From Victivallis lenta (GTDB lineage Bacteria; Verrucomicrobiota; Lentisphaeria; Victivallales; Victivallaceae): 64,000 nucleotides of DNA. Within the stretch, counting starts at the first letter, position 1. Each line of letters begins with the position of its first letter. The notes beneath the pieces are model-generated. The model was not told the origin of the DNA. It saw only the letters and a list, made by a program, of their open reading frames with translations, and did not search any database. The position numbers and the translations under genes are program-made. The stretch lies in the NCBI RefSeq assembly GCF_009695545.1, contig NZ_VUNS01000001.1, positions 186,001 to 250,000 of the forward strand, read 5' to 3'. Positions 45,159 through 53,565 of the stretch are shown in pieces.

Positions 45159-46547
45159 TCACTCGGGCATCGGCGCCCGATACCCGGCATCCCCGCCCTG
45201 TTTCAGAAAATTCCGGTAAACCTTGAACAGCAGCAGGATGGAGAACAGCGTCAGCACTCCGCCAAGCAGGAACAGCGACTGGTAATCGTGGTCCAGCAGA
45301 TCGAGAATGCCTCCGAGCAGCGGCCCCATCACCATCGAACAGAACGAGACGATCAATCCGACTGCCGAACCGAACTGCGCGAACAGCGCGCGCGGCACAA
45401 GGCGCGACGGCAGCGAAGCGGTCACCGTCATATAGCAGCCCGACAACACGCCGTGCAGGACGAAAATAACGCCGAAGCAACGTGCATCCGCCAGCAGCAC
45501 CCAGCCGACGGCCATCACCAGAAAATAAGCCGCCATGGTGACGATTCCGCAGCGGATCGGGTGAAAACGGTCTGCAACCGCTCCGAGCGGATAACTCAGC
45601 AGCATGGAAACCAGATAGGTGACGACAAGATACAGGCCGTACTTCCCCATATCGATGCCGAGCTTCTCGGCGTACTGGATCGAAAAGAAGTTGACCGGCA
45701 TGAAAACGATCATCCCCAGCGTGACGGCGAGCATGTACCAGCGATAATACGGCAGTTCAAAACTCTGCCGCAGGTAGGTGACCGCCGAACGCATGACCCG
45801 AAGCAGCACGGACTCCCGGCCGGCGGCGGGAGCCGGCTCCTCCGGAGGCGGCGGATATTCCCCCTCCTTCACTTTGAAGCAGAGCAGCAGCAGCCCGAGC
45901 AGATAGAGCGTTCCGATGCCGAAGAAAATCTCCGCCGCATGCGTTTTCACCCGGTCGATCAGCCAGCCGTTGTAGAGAATGCCCGCCCCGAGGCTGACTA
46001 TGCGGAAGAGCCCGAAGAAACGGCCGATCAGTTCCAGCGGAACCACGTCGTTGACCAGTGCATTGAACAGAGAGCCGGAGAGCGTGGTCCCGAAATCCAG
46101 CAGGACCCATGCCGCGCAGAAGAAGAACAGCATCCCGGCATGTTCCGAAACCGCCGGAACCGCGCCGTGCAGCCGGCTGCCCAGCATCCGGGAAAATCCG
46201 AGCAGATAGAGCCCCAGCACGATGAACGGCGTCGTGAACATCAGGAACGGAATTCGCCGCCCCCACCGCCCGCGGTGACGGTCCGAAATGTAACAGATCG
46301 CGGGTGAGAGGAAAAGATTGGTGAAATTCGGGAATCCGATGATCACCAGTCCATACACCAGTTCCGACACGCCGATCTGCCGGATCAGCAGCGTCGCCGA
46401 CGGCGCCACGGCGCGGTCCTTCAGCGCCCACGGGAAGTCGCCGCCCAGGAGACAGAGGCAGAGCATGAGCAAACCGCCGGCGGTATAGGAGAGAGTGCCG
46501 ACGCGCCAGAGCTTTCTTCCGGGCGCAGCCGCTGTTTCCTGATTCAT
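45159..46547 (-). CDS. MFS/GPH-type sugar transporter
   Basis: 462 residues with about 12 transmembrane helices. The loop between helices 2 and 3 carries YISDRHRGRWGRRIPF, the D-x-x-x-G-R-x-x-G-R-R signature of the GPH and MFS sugar carriers. A long cytoplasmic loop with PPPPEEPAPA separates the two halves (about 230-250). It should import a glycoside or oligosaccharide by cation symport. It is the last gene of the operon headed by a LacI regulator and the PL11-type lyase, so rhamnogalacturonan fragments are the likely substrate. Starts at 46556 (ATG) and 46565 (GTG) are also possible; all lie close to the pseudopilin stop at 46572. Confidence 0.82.
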   Translation of the reverse strand: MNQETAAAPGRKLWRVGTLSYTAGGLLMLCLCLLGGDFPWALKDRAVAPSATLLIRQIGVSELVYGLVIIGFPNFTNLFLSPAICYISDRHRGRWGRRIPFLMFTTPFIVLGLYLLGFSRMLGSRLHGAVPAVSEHAGMLFFFCAAWVLLDFGTTLSGSLFNALVNDVVPLELIGRFFGLFRIVSLGAGILYNGWLIDRVKTHAAEIFFGIGTLYLLGLLLLCFKVKEGEYPPPPEEPAPAAGRESVLLRVMRSAVTYLRQSFELPYYRWYMLAVTLGMIVFMPVNFFSIQYAEKLGIDMGKYGLYLVVTYLVSMLLSYPLGAVADRFHPIRCGIVTMAAYFLVMAVGWVLLADARCFGVIFVLHGVLSGCYMTVTASLPSRLVPRALFAQFGSAVGLIVSFCSMVMGPLLGGILDLLDHDYQSLFLLGGVLTLFSILLLFKVYRNFLKQGGDAGYRAPMPE

Positions 46548-46571
46548 CTTCCGCATTCTCCGCACAATCCG

Positions 46572-47321
46572 TCAATCGCGGATCACGTAATTATACATGG
46601 CGGTATGGGCGATATCCCCGATGGAGACCACTCCGGCGCTGCCGTCATTGTGCGCGACGACCGCCCGGGTGTTGCCGTTGTGACGCATATGAATATTGCG
46701 CTGCGAAGCGATCGTTCCCATCATGCCCCAGCTCCCGGAATTCGGCGTATCGCGGCCGGCAAGCGAAGAGCTCTGAAGGCTGCTCGCATCGTACCCGGTC
46801 CGGGTGCTGTCTGCCAGAATGATCCGGTCCGCCGCCAGCCGCGCGGGATCGAGAAAGACGCTGTTCGCTCCGTCGGAGGTGAGGTCCTGCGCCCCGAGCT
46901 GGTAATAGGCGGTTGCATCCCAGAGCCCGTAGGTCTGGTGATAGCCGTCGAAGCCGTCGGGCTGGTAGGCTTCGCACATGATCATGGTCTTCCGCTTCCG
47001 GACCGGTTCCGGGAGGTAGCCGTTATGGCAGATCAGATATCCCCAGTATCCCTCGCTCGTACGGATGCCCGTGTCGGCGGCGTTGTAGCGGGCGGAGGGG
47101 TAGAGCCGGAAATCACCCGCGTACATGTTCAGAGCAAGGCCGACCTGTTTCTGGTTGTTGAGGCAGGTGCTGGTCCTGGCCCTCTCCCGCGCCTGGTTCA
47201 GCGCGGGCAGCAGCATGGCGGCGAGAATCGCGATGATCGCAATCACGACCAGAAGTTCGATCAAGGTGAAGTGTCGACGCATCACAGGCGGCATATGGTG
47301 TTTGCTATTCCGGCTTGACAT
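46572..47321 (-). CDS. pseudopilin-like protein in the rhamnogalacturonan locus
   Basis: 249 residues from the ATG at 47321. The leader ends at RRH and the prepilin helix [20 protein letters not shown] follows, then [12 protein letters not shown]. The globular part has [11 protein letters not shown] and ends with [13 protein letters not shown] in place of the usual DGH. His precedes the cleaved Phe. AAGGA stands before the chosen ATG; an ATG at 47345 with AGGAAACC upstream would give a leader eight residues longer and cannot be excluded. It lies between the PL11-type lyase and the MFS transporter genes, in one direction and with short gaps. Confidence 0.82.
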   Translation of the reverse strand: MSSRNSKHHMPPVMRRHFTLIELLVVIAIIAILAAMLLPALNQARERARTSTCLNNQKQVGLALNMYAGDFRLYPSARYNAADTGIRTSEGYWGYLICHNGYLPEPVRKRKTMIMCEAYQPDGFDGYHQTYGLWDATAYYQLGAQDLTSDGANSVFLDPARLAADRIILADSTRTGYDASSLQSSSLAGRDTPNSGSWGMMGTIASQRNIHMRHNGNTRAVVAHNDGSAGVVSIGDIAHTAMYNYVIRD

Positions 47322-47432
47322 AATGTGATTCCTTTTGTTGAACATGGTTTCCTGCCTCCGGCGGTTAATTTGTTCGTTCTGCTCTTCAACGTTGCTCATG
47401 CTGAAATCGCGGGAAAACCCGGCTTCCCCCTT

Positions 47433-50400
47433 TTATCTGACCGGTTCGAGATAGAGGTAAGCGAGATTCATGGAACCGGAATTCGTATTTTCCATGGACA
47501 CCGTGACTTCGCCCGCGGGGAGGTCGAAAACCAGTTCCGCGCCCTCGCGTTCAAATCCCTCCAGCACCCACTCCTCCGGCGAGTGGCCGAAGCCTCCGGT
47601 CGGCGGAAAGGCAAAGATTCCGTACTCTTTCCCCGCCACCGTCAGCTTCCGTTCCGCCAGGCGGGCGCTCGCACGGAGCATGGTCAGGCGGTATTTCCCC
47701 GCTGCCGGCACCCGGAAGCTCCAGCTCAGCGCATGTCCCTTCTCATCCCAGCCGAGCATGCAGCCGTCCTTGGCGAGCGAGCGGCCCGCCTCGATCTTGA
47801 CGTTCCCGCCCTTTTCGGAAGAGAACTTCGCAGCCGGAACCGTGACCGCGCCCGGAGCGACGGTGCGCGTTTTCTTCCTATACAGGGGGACCTGCCCGCG
47901 AAGAAGCCGTTCCCCGTCCCGCCCGGCGAACTCCCCGCGCACGAGAAGCCCGGTCTTCACATCACCCGATGCCGCAACCCGGGTGACGGAGACTCCGCCC
48001 GCCTTCAGGTCCACATCCCATTCTGCGGGTTCCAGCGTGACCCCGGCCGGGGCGGCAAGCCTGACCCTGCCGGCCAGCGCGCCGTGGCGCGAAGCGCTGA
48101 CCGTCACCTGGATATGCGGATCGCCGCCGGAACGGTGGATCAGGCTGAAGTTGTCCGACTCCTGCGTCGGCAGACAGGGCAGACAGGCGTCGGAGGGATA
48201 GCCCTGCGCATTGTTCAGAACCCCGGTCCGGTAAGAGTGCTCCTGCATCAGCGACGGACGACGGTCCATGGCCGGAATCGAGGTCGCGTAAATCCGCACC
48301 TCGCCAGGCAGGGAGACGACCAGCTCCTCGCGCCAGTCGCCGAAAAGGTCGGCAGTCGTGACCCAGTTCCCCGCGAACATGCCGCCGACAGGACCGCCGT
48401 CGAAATCGCGGATCAGCCCGGTGCACTCCTCCTTCTCCAGATCCGCATCCCAGTAGACGCCGCGCCGCATCGGACCGACCGAGGCGCCCCGGTTCAGCAG
48501 CCTGCCGGAGCCGGAGAAGAGCCAGCGGCGCTCCTTCGAAGGACCGCGCCCGTCGAAATCGAGTCCCATGACCTCCATCCCCGGCAGCGCCGGATCGAGA
48601 TCGATCGCATAGCCGTCATTGACATGCCAGGTCTGCTCGCCGAGTCCCCAGAGAATCCGGCCCGTCTTCGCGTCGGCGACGCAGACGCCGTTCTTCCGCT
48701 GCGGCGTTTCATAAATATAGGCGACCTCCAGTCCGGGATTCTCCGGCATGATGTCGGAGAGATACATGTAGTCATTGTGACCCATGCCGGTCGTCCAGAG
48801 CACTTCGCCGTTGTCGTCGAGCGCCATGCTGCCGAGCAGGATCTCGTCGCGCCCGTCATCGTCGAGGTCGGCGACGATCGTGGCATGCGCCCCCTGCCCG
48901 CGGCATTTGTCTCCGAGTCCCTCGTTGCTGAATTTCCAGACATTTTCGAGTTTTCCGTCCTTCAGCTGCCACGCCTCGCCCTTCATCAGCCCGTAGGTGC
49001 CGCGGAGCGCGACGACGCACGGAGTTTTACCGTCGAGATACGCCATGGCAAGCTGGTTGCGGTTCACGAGATTGTAGCTTTCGAATCCCTCCCGCGACGG
49101 CCAGGGGGCGCGGGCGATCTCCTCTCCGGTCATGCCGTCGAGGATCACGAGGTACTCGGGGCCGGTGAAGACGCGGCCGTCTTTTGCCCGCGGATCGCCC
49201 TCGCCCATCTTCAGCGCGACCTCCGCCCTGCCGTCGCCGTCGAAATCGTAGACGATGAAGGGGGAGTACCAGACGCCGCGCTCGATCGCCCAGCCATAGC
49301 TCTTCGTCCAGAGATGGGTGCCGTCGGAACGGAAGGCTTCGAGCCTGTAGGGCTCCGGCGTCGGATACCAGTACGCCTCCCACGGGTCGATGTTGGCGTC
49401 GGGCGTCTTGAAAATATAGTCGTAGGTTCCGTCGCCGTCGAGGTCTCCGACGCCGACCCGCATGATGTTCGTTTTCGGGTCGGGGAGTTTGAAGCTGATG
49501 TATTTTTCTTTCAGGAGAGCGCTTTCGCCCGCTTTTCCGGTGAAGCCTGCGGCCGGGCGCACCGCGTAGCGGTCACCCTCCTTTGCGCCGGGATCGGTGA
49601 AGTCGCAGGTCCGGACGACCGCCTCCCGGTTCAGCCGGGTCTCCCTGCCGTCGCGGATGCGGAACACATCGAAGCCGATCTTCGCCGGGTCCTCCCGGAG
49701 CAGCCGCCAGGAGATGTATGCGCCGCCGCCGTCCGCCGGAAGCGCGACGACTCCGCGCCCGAGCCTTTCCCGGACCCGTTCCTTCGCCCAGCCCCTCACA
49801 CGCGGCAGATCCCTGAGCTCCCGCTGTTTCATGACCTGAAAGTAGTCGAGATAGACCGCGCCGGGACCCGGGTCATGGCGGAAGCAGTTCGCGACGTAGA
49901 ACTCGAAAAAGCCGGTGTCGGAAGAAACATCCTCGAAAATCGTGGCTCCATCGGAAAATTTCCGGAACTCCTTCCCGTCGCGCGATACGCCGTAGCTGCG
50001 GCCGCCCGCACAGAAAACCGTGTATTTCGCCCCTTTTTCCACGGGAACGCGGAATTTCAGCAGGGCCGAATCGGAGTCCGCCGCCGGACGGTCCGTGTCG
50101 CACGCCAATGCGCGCAGCACTTTGCGCCCCGACCAGCGGGACGCATTCTCGTCCTTCGACCAGAGCTCCCATTTGCCCCGCTGCGCAACGTCCCAGGTCA
50201 GAAGCTCCCGGTTCACAACACACTCCTCCGCCTCGAATTTGCGGCTGTTCCCGTCGTTCTTCAGCCAGTTCACGCCGGGATCGGGATACTTCACGGGCGG
50301 CGGCAGAACCGGGACAATCTTCGTCGCCGCGGCCGCCCCGTCCAGCCGCTCCAGCGTGATGCAGTCGAGATAGACCGCGCCGTATTTCGCCGGGTCTTTT

Positions 50401-51299
50401 TCGGCGAAACAGTTCGACAGGGTCAGTTCGAGACGGCCGTCCTTCACCTCGAAGCGCCCGGCCGCGACACCGTGCCCGGAGATGCGCCGGAATGTCTTTC
50501 CGTCAAGGGAGATTCCGAACGAACGGCCGCCGCTGGCCGAGACCCGGTAGCTGCCGTTCTCCACGGGAATGCGGATCGTGAGCGCGGCCGAAGCCGGATC
50601 ACCCGGTTCCCGGTCGCGCCGGGGGCCCGCGATGCGCAGCACCCGGTCGCCGGACCAGACGCCCTTGCGGTCCTCGTCCCAGACATCCCAGGCGGCGGAG
50701 GAGATCCTGTTCCGGGCCAGTTTCTCCCGCTCCACAACGAAATCCTCCGCTTCGAAGCGGCGCGGAACACCGGGCTTCAGGACGGCCGGCGCGACCGCCT
50801 TCGGCAAATCCGCGAGCCGCTCCGCCGTGATGCGGTCGACATAGACCAGCCCGTAATTGGCCGGATTCGCCTCGGCGTAACAGTTCGCCAGCTTCAGCTC
50901 CAGAACGCCGCCGCGCACTTCAACGCGCCCGGCGACCACACCGCGCGCGTCAATCCGCGCAAAGTTCCGGCCGCCGTCCGCGGAGATTCCGAAGGTGCGC
51001 CCGCCGGTCGCGGAGATCCGGTAGACGCCGTCCTCGAGCGGCAGCCGCAGCGTCAGCATCGCCGAAGCCGGGTCCTGCGGATTCCGGTCGCTCTTCAGGC
51101 CGCCGATGCGAAGCACCGTGCCTTCCGACCAGCGCCTGCCTTCGGGATCGGTCGTCCAGATGTCCCAGGCGGAGGAGGAGAGCCGGTCGCGGTTCAGCTT
51201 CTCCCGCTCGACCACGACATTCTCCACCTCGAACTGCCGCATTTCCGCCGCCGCCAGCGTCGATGCGACGGCGCAGCACAGACATATCGCTTTCCACAT
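47433..51299 (-). CDS. secreted rhamnogalacturonan lyase, PL11 type, with three N-terminal repeats
   Basis: 1288 residues. A signal peptide (about 1-18) precedes three copies of a domain of about 140 residues (about 20-160, 172-312 and 345-505), each with E-x-E-x-x-V-V-x-R-E, W-x-(I/V/L)-W and GGR-(T/S)-(F/Y)-G-(I/V)-S. The PL11 beta-propeller catalytic region (about 510-1135) has LDGDGTYDYIFKTPDANI, DFDGDGRAEVALKMGEGDP, DLDDDGRDEILLGSM and GNWVTTADLFGDWREE, with DGDG calcium sites. A last beta domain (about 1140-1288) follows. PL11 enzymes cut the rhamnose-galacturonate backbone of pectin by elimination. AAGGAGAG precedes the ATG. An operator for the upstream LacI regulator lies at 51323. 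Confidence 0.9.
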   Translation of the reverse strand: MWKAICLCCAVASTLAAAEMRQFEVENVVVEREKLNRDRLSSSAWDIWTTDPEGRRWSEGTVLRIGGLKSDRNPQDPASAMLTLRLPLEDGVYRISATGGRTFGISADGGRNFARIDARGVVAGRVEVRGGVLELKLANCYAEANPANYGLVYVDRITAERLADLPKAVAPAVLKPGVPRRFEAEDFVVEREKLARNRISSAAWDVWDEDRKGVWSGDRVLRIAGPRRDREPGDPASAALTIRIPVENGSYRVSASGGRSFGISLDGKTFRRISGHGVAAGRFEVKDGRLELTLSNCFAEKDPAKYGAVYLDCITLERLDGAAAATKIVPVLPPPVKYPDPGVNWLKNDGNSRKFEAEECVVNRELLTWDVAQRGKWELWSKDENASRWSGRKVLRALACDTDRPAADSDSALLKFRVPVEKGAKYTVFCAGGRSYGVSRDGKEFRKFSDGATIFEDVSSDTGFFEFYVANCFRHDPGPGAVYLDYFQVMKQRELRDLPRVRGWAKERVRERLGRGVVALPADGGGAYISWRLLREDPAKIGFDVFRIRDGRETRLNREAVVRTCDFTDPGAKEGDRYAVRPAAGFTGKAGESALLKEKYISFKLPDPKTNIMRVGVGDLDGDGTYDYIFKTPDANIDPWEAYWYPTPEPYRLEAFRSDGTHLWTKSYGWAIERGVWYSPFIVYDFDGDGRAEVALKMGEGDPRAKDGRVFTGPEYLVILDGMTGEEIARAPWPSREGFESYNLVNRNQLAMAYLDGKTPCVVALRGTYGLMKGEAWQLKDGKLENVWKFSNEGLGDKCRGQGAHATIVADLDDDGRDEILLGSMALDDNGEVLWTTGMGHNDYMYLSDIMPENPGLEVAYIYETPQRKNGVCVADAKTGRILWGLGEQTWHVNDGYAIDLDPALPGMEVMGLDFDGRGPSKERRWLFSGSGRLLNRGASVGPMRRGVYWDADLEKEECTGLIRDFDGGPVGGMFAGNWVTTADLFGDWREELVVSLPGEVRIYATSIPAMDRRPSLMQEHSYRTGVLNNAQGYPSDACLPCLPTQESDNFSLIHRSGGDPHIQVTVSASRHGALAGRVRLAAPAGVTLEPAEWDVDLKAGGVSVTRVAASGDVKTGLLVRGEFAGRDGERLLRGQVPLYRKKTRTVAPGAVTVPAAKFSSEKGGNVKIEAGRSLAKDGCMLGWDEKGHALSWSFRVPAAGKYRLTMLRASARLAERKLTVAGKEYGIFAFPPTGGFGHSPEEWVLEGFEREGAELVFDLPAGEVTVSMENTNSGSMNLAYLYLEPVR

Positions 51300-51322
51300 T
51301 TTTTCAGCTCTCCTTCCGGAAT

Positions 51323-51338
51323 AATACCACGTGATATT
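51323..51338 (-). promoter_or_regulatory. LacI-type operator before the rhamnogalacturonan lyase gene
   Basis: AATACCACGTGATATT, a 16-base near-perfect palindrome centred on CACGTG. The same word recurs twice before the regulator gene (52405 and 52475). It overlaps a TATTAT that may serve as a -10. Confidence 0.8.
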
Positions 51339-51358
51339 AAAACATCCTATGAAAAAAC

Positions 51359-52390
51359 TCACCGGTCCGGCAACCGGAACCCCGGGGTCGTATCGCGCAG
51401 AACCATCCGTGCGGAAAGCTCCACCGCCGCATACTTGCCGTGCAGCAGCGCGTTTTCGAAGAGCTGCCAGCCGGAAAAGATGATATCCTCCACCGGGTTC
51501 CGGACGGAGGTGAGCGGCAGGGCATTGAACGGCATCTCCAGCCCGTCGATCCCGATCACCGGCAGTTCATCCACGCCGCTGCCGCACTCCATGAGCGCGG
51601 TCACCGCCGAGTTGGCGAGTTCGTCGGTGAAACAGCAGAGCGCGTCGGGACGGCCGGGAGCAGCAAGAAGCCGGCGCATTTCCGCAACCGTCTCTCGGTG
51701 GCAGGAAACCGCATAACGTCCCGCCAGCCGGATTCCGGCCGCCTCCAGTCCGCGAAAAATGCACTGCTCGCGAATTGAAATCGGGTTGCTGACCATCTCC
51801 GAAAACGTCAGGTAGGAGACACTTTTCACACGGTTGCCCACGAGGAAATCGATCAGCGTCGCGGCGATCCTCTCTTCGGAAACGCCCACGCGGGAGACAT
51901 TCGGGCCGCCCGGCGTGTTGTGCCCCAGCATGACCAGCGGCAGGTGAAAATCGGTAAACCGTTTGTATACATCGAGATTCCGCTCGCCGCCGGTGATGGC
52001 GAAAAGCCCGTCGACCCCCCGCGAAAACAGCATTTCCAGCTTGCGGCGTTCAAGCTCCAGATTGAAATTGTAGAATTCCAGCAGCGGCATATAGCCGTGC
52101 TCGACGCAGGTTTCCGCCAGCAGGTCGCCGATCACACGGCTGAACATCACGTTGGAGGTGTTCAGCAGAATGCCGATGTTGTTGCTGCGGCCGGAGACGA
52201 GCGTCCGCGCCGAATTGTTCGGAATATAGCCGAGCTCCTCAATGGTCTTCTCGATCTTTCTGCGGGTGTCGGGGCGCAGCCCGATATTGTTCTTCGCATC
52301 CCGGTTCAGGACGGCGTAAACGGCGGTGCGGGAGACTCCCGCAGCCTCCGCAACCATCCGCACCGTAATTTTCCGCTTCCCCGAAATCAT
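51359..52390 (-). CDS. LacI-family regulator of the rhamnogalacturonan locus
   Basis: 343 residues. The DNA-binding head (about 7-65) reads KITVRMVAEAAGVSRTAVYA, VLNRDAKNNIGL and RRKIEKTIEELGYIPNNSA, with the hinge SARTLVSGRSNNIGIL. The sensor domain (about 68-330) has the LacI/RbsB landmarks GVDGLFAITGG, FTDELANSAV, PVIGIDGLEM and PLTSVRNPVEDI. It is expected to bind the three CACGTG-centred palindromes at 51323, 52405 and 52475 and repress the lyase-pseudopilin-transporter operon and itself until a pectin-derived sugar is present. GGGAG precedes the ATG. Confidence 0.92.
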   Translation of the reverse strand: MISGKRKITVRMVAEAAGVSRTAVYAVLNRDAKNNIGLRPDTRRKIEKTIEELGYIPNNSARTLVSGRSNNIGILLNTSNVMFSRVIGDLLAETCVEHGYMPLLEFYNFNLELERRKLEMLFSRGVDGLFAITGGERNLDVYKRFTDFHLPLVMLGHNTPGGPNVSRVGVSEERIAATLIDFLVGNRVKSVSYLTFSEMVSNPISIREQCIFRGLEAAGIRLAGRYAVSCHRETVAEMRRLLAAPGRPDALCCFTDELANSAVTALMECGSGVDELPVIGIDGLEMPFNALPLTSVRNPVEDIIFSGWQLFENALLHGKYAAVELSARMVLRDTTPGFRLPDR

Positions 52391-52404
52391 CGCACTCCCG
52401 TCTC

Positions 52405-52420
52405 AATTTCACGTGATATT
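52405..52420 (-). promoter_or_regulatory. second LacI-type operator, in the regulator leader
   Basis: AATTTCACGTGATATT. Shares CACGTGATATTAAAA exactly with the 51323 site and lies 14 bases before the regulator ATG. Confidence 0.75.
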
Positions 52421-52474
52421 AAAAACAGCGTCTTTCTCCGCTCAAAAGTCACTCAATGTGAGCAGAGGCAGGAA

Positions 52475-52490
52475 AATATCACGAGGTATC
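52475..52490 (-). promoter_or_regulatory. third LacI-type operator, at the transcription start
   Basis: AATATCACGAGGTATC, the same palindrome with one changed central base, directly downstream of the promoter at 52499. Its centre is exactly 70 bases from the second operator. Confidence 0.65.
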
Positions 52491-52498
52491 TTTCTTTA

Positions 52499-52527
52499 AT
52501 TATACCAAACTTTCATCGCGTTGTCAA
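52499..52527 (-). promoter_or_regulatory. perfect consensus promoter of the LacI-family gene
   Basis: On the minus strand TTGACA (52522-52527), 17 bases, then TATAAT (52499-52504): exact consensus, followed at once by the operator at 52475. Confidence 0.9.
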
Positions 52528-52769
52528 TGCGCAATCGAAAAAAATTCGCATTTTTTGACCTCCATTCCGCCGCCGGCAGGCCCCCGCAAGGGATAAGGGA
52601 GGTGAAAAGCCGGCAGGGAAACAGGCGCAAACGGTTTTGCCGGCAGGCCGCCGCCCGGACACGGAATGACTGCGGCGGAAGGTCCGTTCCGCCGCACTGC
52701 ATCACCCCATATTCGAAACCGGGCGGCAGACAAAGGCCGGGACTTTCGCCCCGGCCCCGCCGTCACCCC
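52528..52769. other. intergenic region without a gene
   Basis: About 240 bases between the lipoprotein stop and the LacI promoter. Apart from the terminator stem at 52731-52756 I see no feature. Short reading frames here have no ribosome site or protein-like composition. Confidence 0.6.
52731..52756 (-). terminator. probable terminator of the gnd-lipoprotein operon
   Basis: On the minus strand GGCCGGG and CCCGGCC (52735-52741 and 52750-52756) form a seven-base-pair stem around an eight-base loop, followed only by TTTG. Confidence 0.5.
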
Positions 52770-53546
52770 CTACCGGAAGACCGGCGGATAAAAGTCGGTG
52801 AGCGGAATCGGCACATCGAGCTTGTAATCGACCACCGAAACCCGGTTCTTCCGGCCGTTGGCCACAGTCTCGATTTCGACCGGAATCCGCACTCCCTCGT
52901 GAAGTCCGTAACGGATGATCTTCGACGAGCTTTTGCCGACCCGGTAGCCCTTGATCAGGAAATCGTCCTTGTCGATATAGATATCGAGCGACGGCAGGTT
53001 CGGATTCGAGTCATCCACCGTGCAGACGAGCTTGTAAAAATCTTCATCCCCGACCCGGCAGCCGGTGATCTTGATATCGTCGAACACTTTGGAGAGCCGG
53101 CTGCCCGGATTCGCAATCAGCGTCAGGGTCCGCACCAGCTTCATCTGGCTTTCGCCGAGCTCATTGGAGCGTTTATTCGCGTAATCGATCTGCCACCCGC
53201 GGTCGCCGTTGATGATGATTCCGCTCTGCGGCGCGTTGTCCACGATATTGACCATCATGAGCTTGTCGGGGCTGACGAACTTCACGTCGGTCAGCATCTC
53301 GTCGGCATTCTCCTCCAGCCAGCGGATCTCCTGCGTAATCTGCCGCTGCACATAGCTCTTCGCCTTGGCATAGCGGCCGTCCGGATCGAGCGCCTTCTGC
53401 ATGTTCGCCTCGATTTCTCCGATGGTGATGTCCACCGGATACACCTCCTCGTCCGGCAGCGAACTGCACCCGCCGACGCCGAACACGGCCGCCAGCAGGA
53501 GCGCGCCGCCGAAACAGAATGCCCCATTCAGCCAACTCGTTTTCAT
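52770..53546 (-). CDS. putative lipoprotein of unknown function
   Basis: 258 residues. A hydrophobic N-terminus (about 8-26) ends in VGGC (Cys27), a plausible lipobox for lipid attachment. The mature part (about 60-258) holds an LolA/LppX-like outer-membrane carrier character: DEMLTDVKFVSPDKLMMVNIV, LDIYIDKDDFLIKGYRVGKS and GVRIPVEIETVANG, alternating strands with a late basic-hydrophobic strand. That resemblance is by eye only. The ATG at 53546 has GGGAGG upstream. It follows the 6-phosphogluconate dehydrogenase gene by 19 bases in the same direction, so the two are probably cotranscribed, though no functional link is clear. Confidence 0.72.
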   Translation of the reverse strand: MKTSWLNGAFCFGGALLLAAVFGVGGCSSLPDEEVYPVDITIGEIEANMQKALDPDGRYAKAKSYVQRQITQEIRWLEENADEMLTDVKFVSPDKLMMVNIVDNAPQSGIIINGDRGWQIDYANKRSNELGESQMKLVRTLTLIANPGSRLSKVFDDIKITGCRVGDEDFYKLVCTVDDSNPNLPSLDIYIDKDDFLIKGYRVGKSSSKIIRYGLHEGVRIPVEIETVANGRKNRVSVVDYKLDVPIPLTDFYPPVFR

Positions 53547-53565
53547 GTAACCTCCCAATCCTTCT

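Noticed and set aside
47325-51716. 1463-codon plus-strand frame opposite the PL11 gene
   Set aside because: Arg/Pro/Ala-rich antisense translation that runs across the lacI gene as well. The minus strand holds signal peptide, repeats and PL11 motifs.
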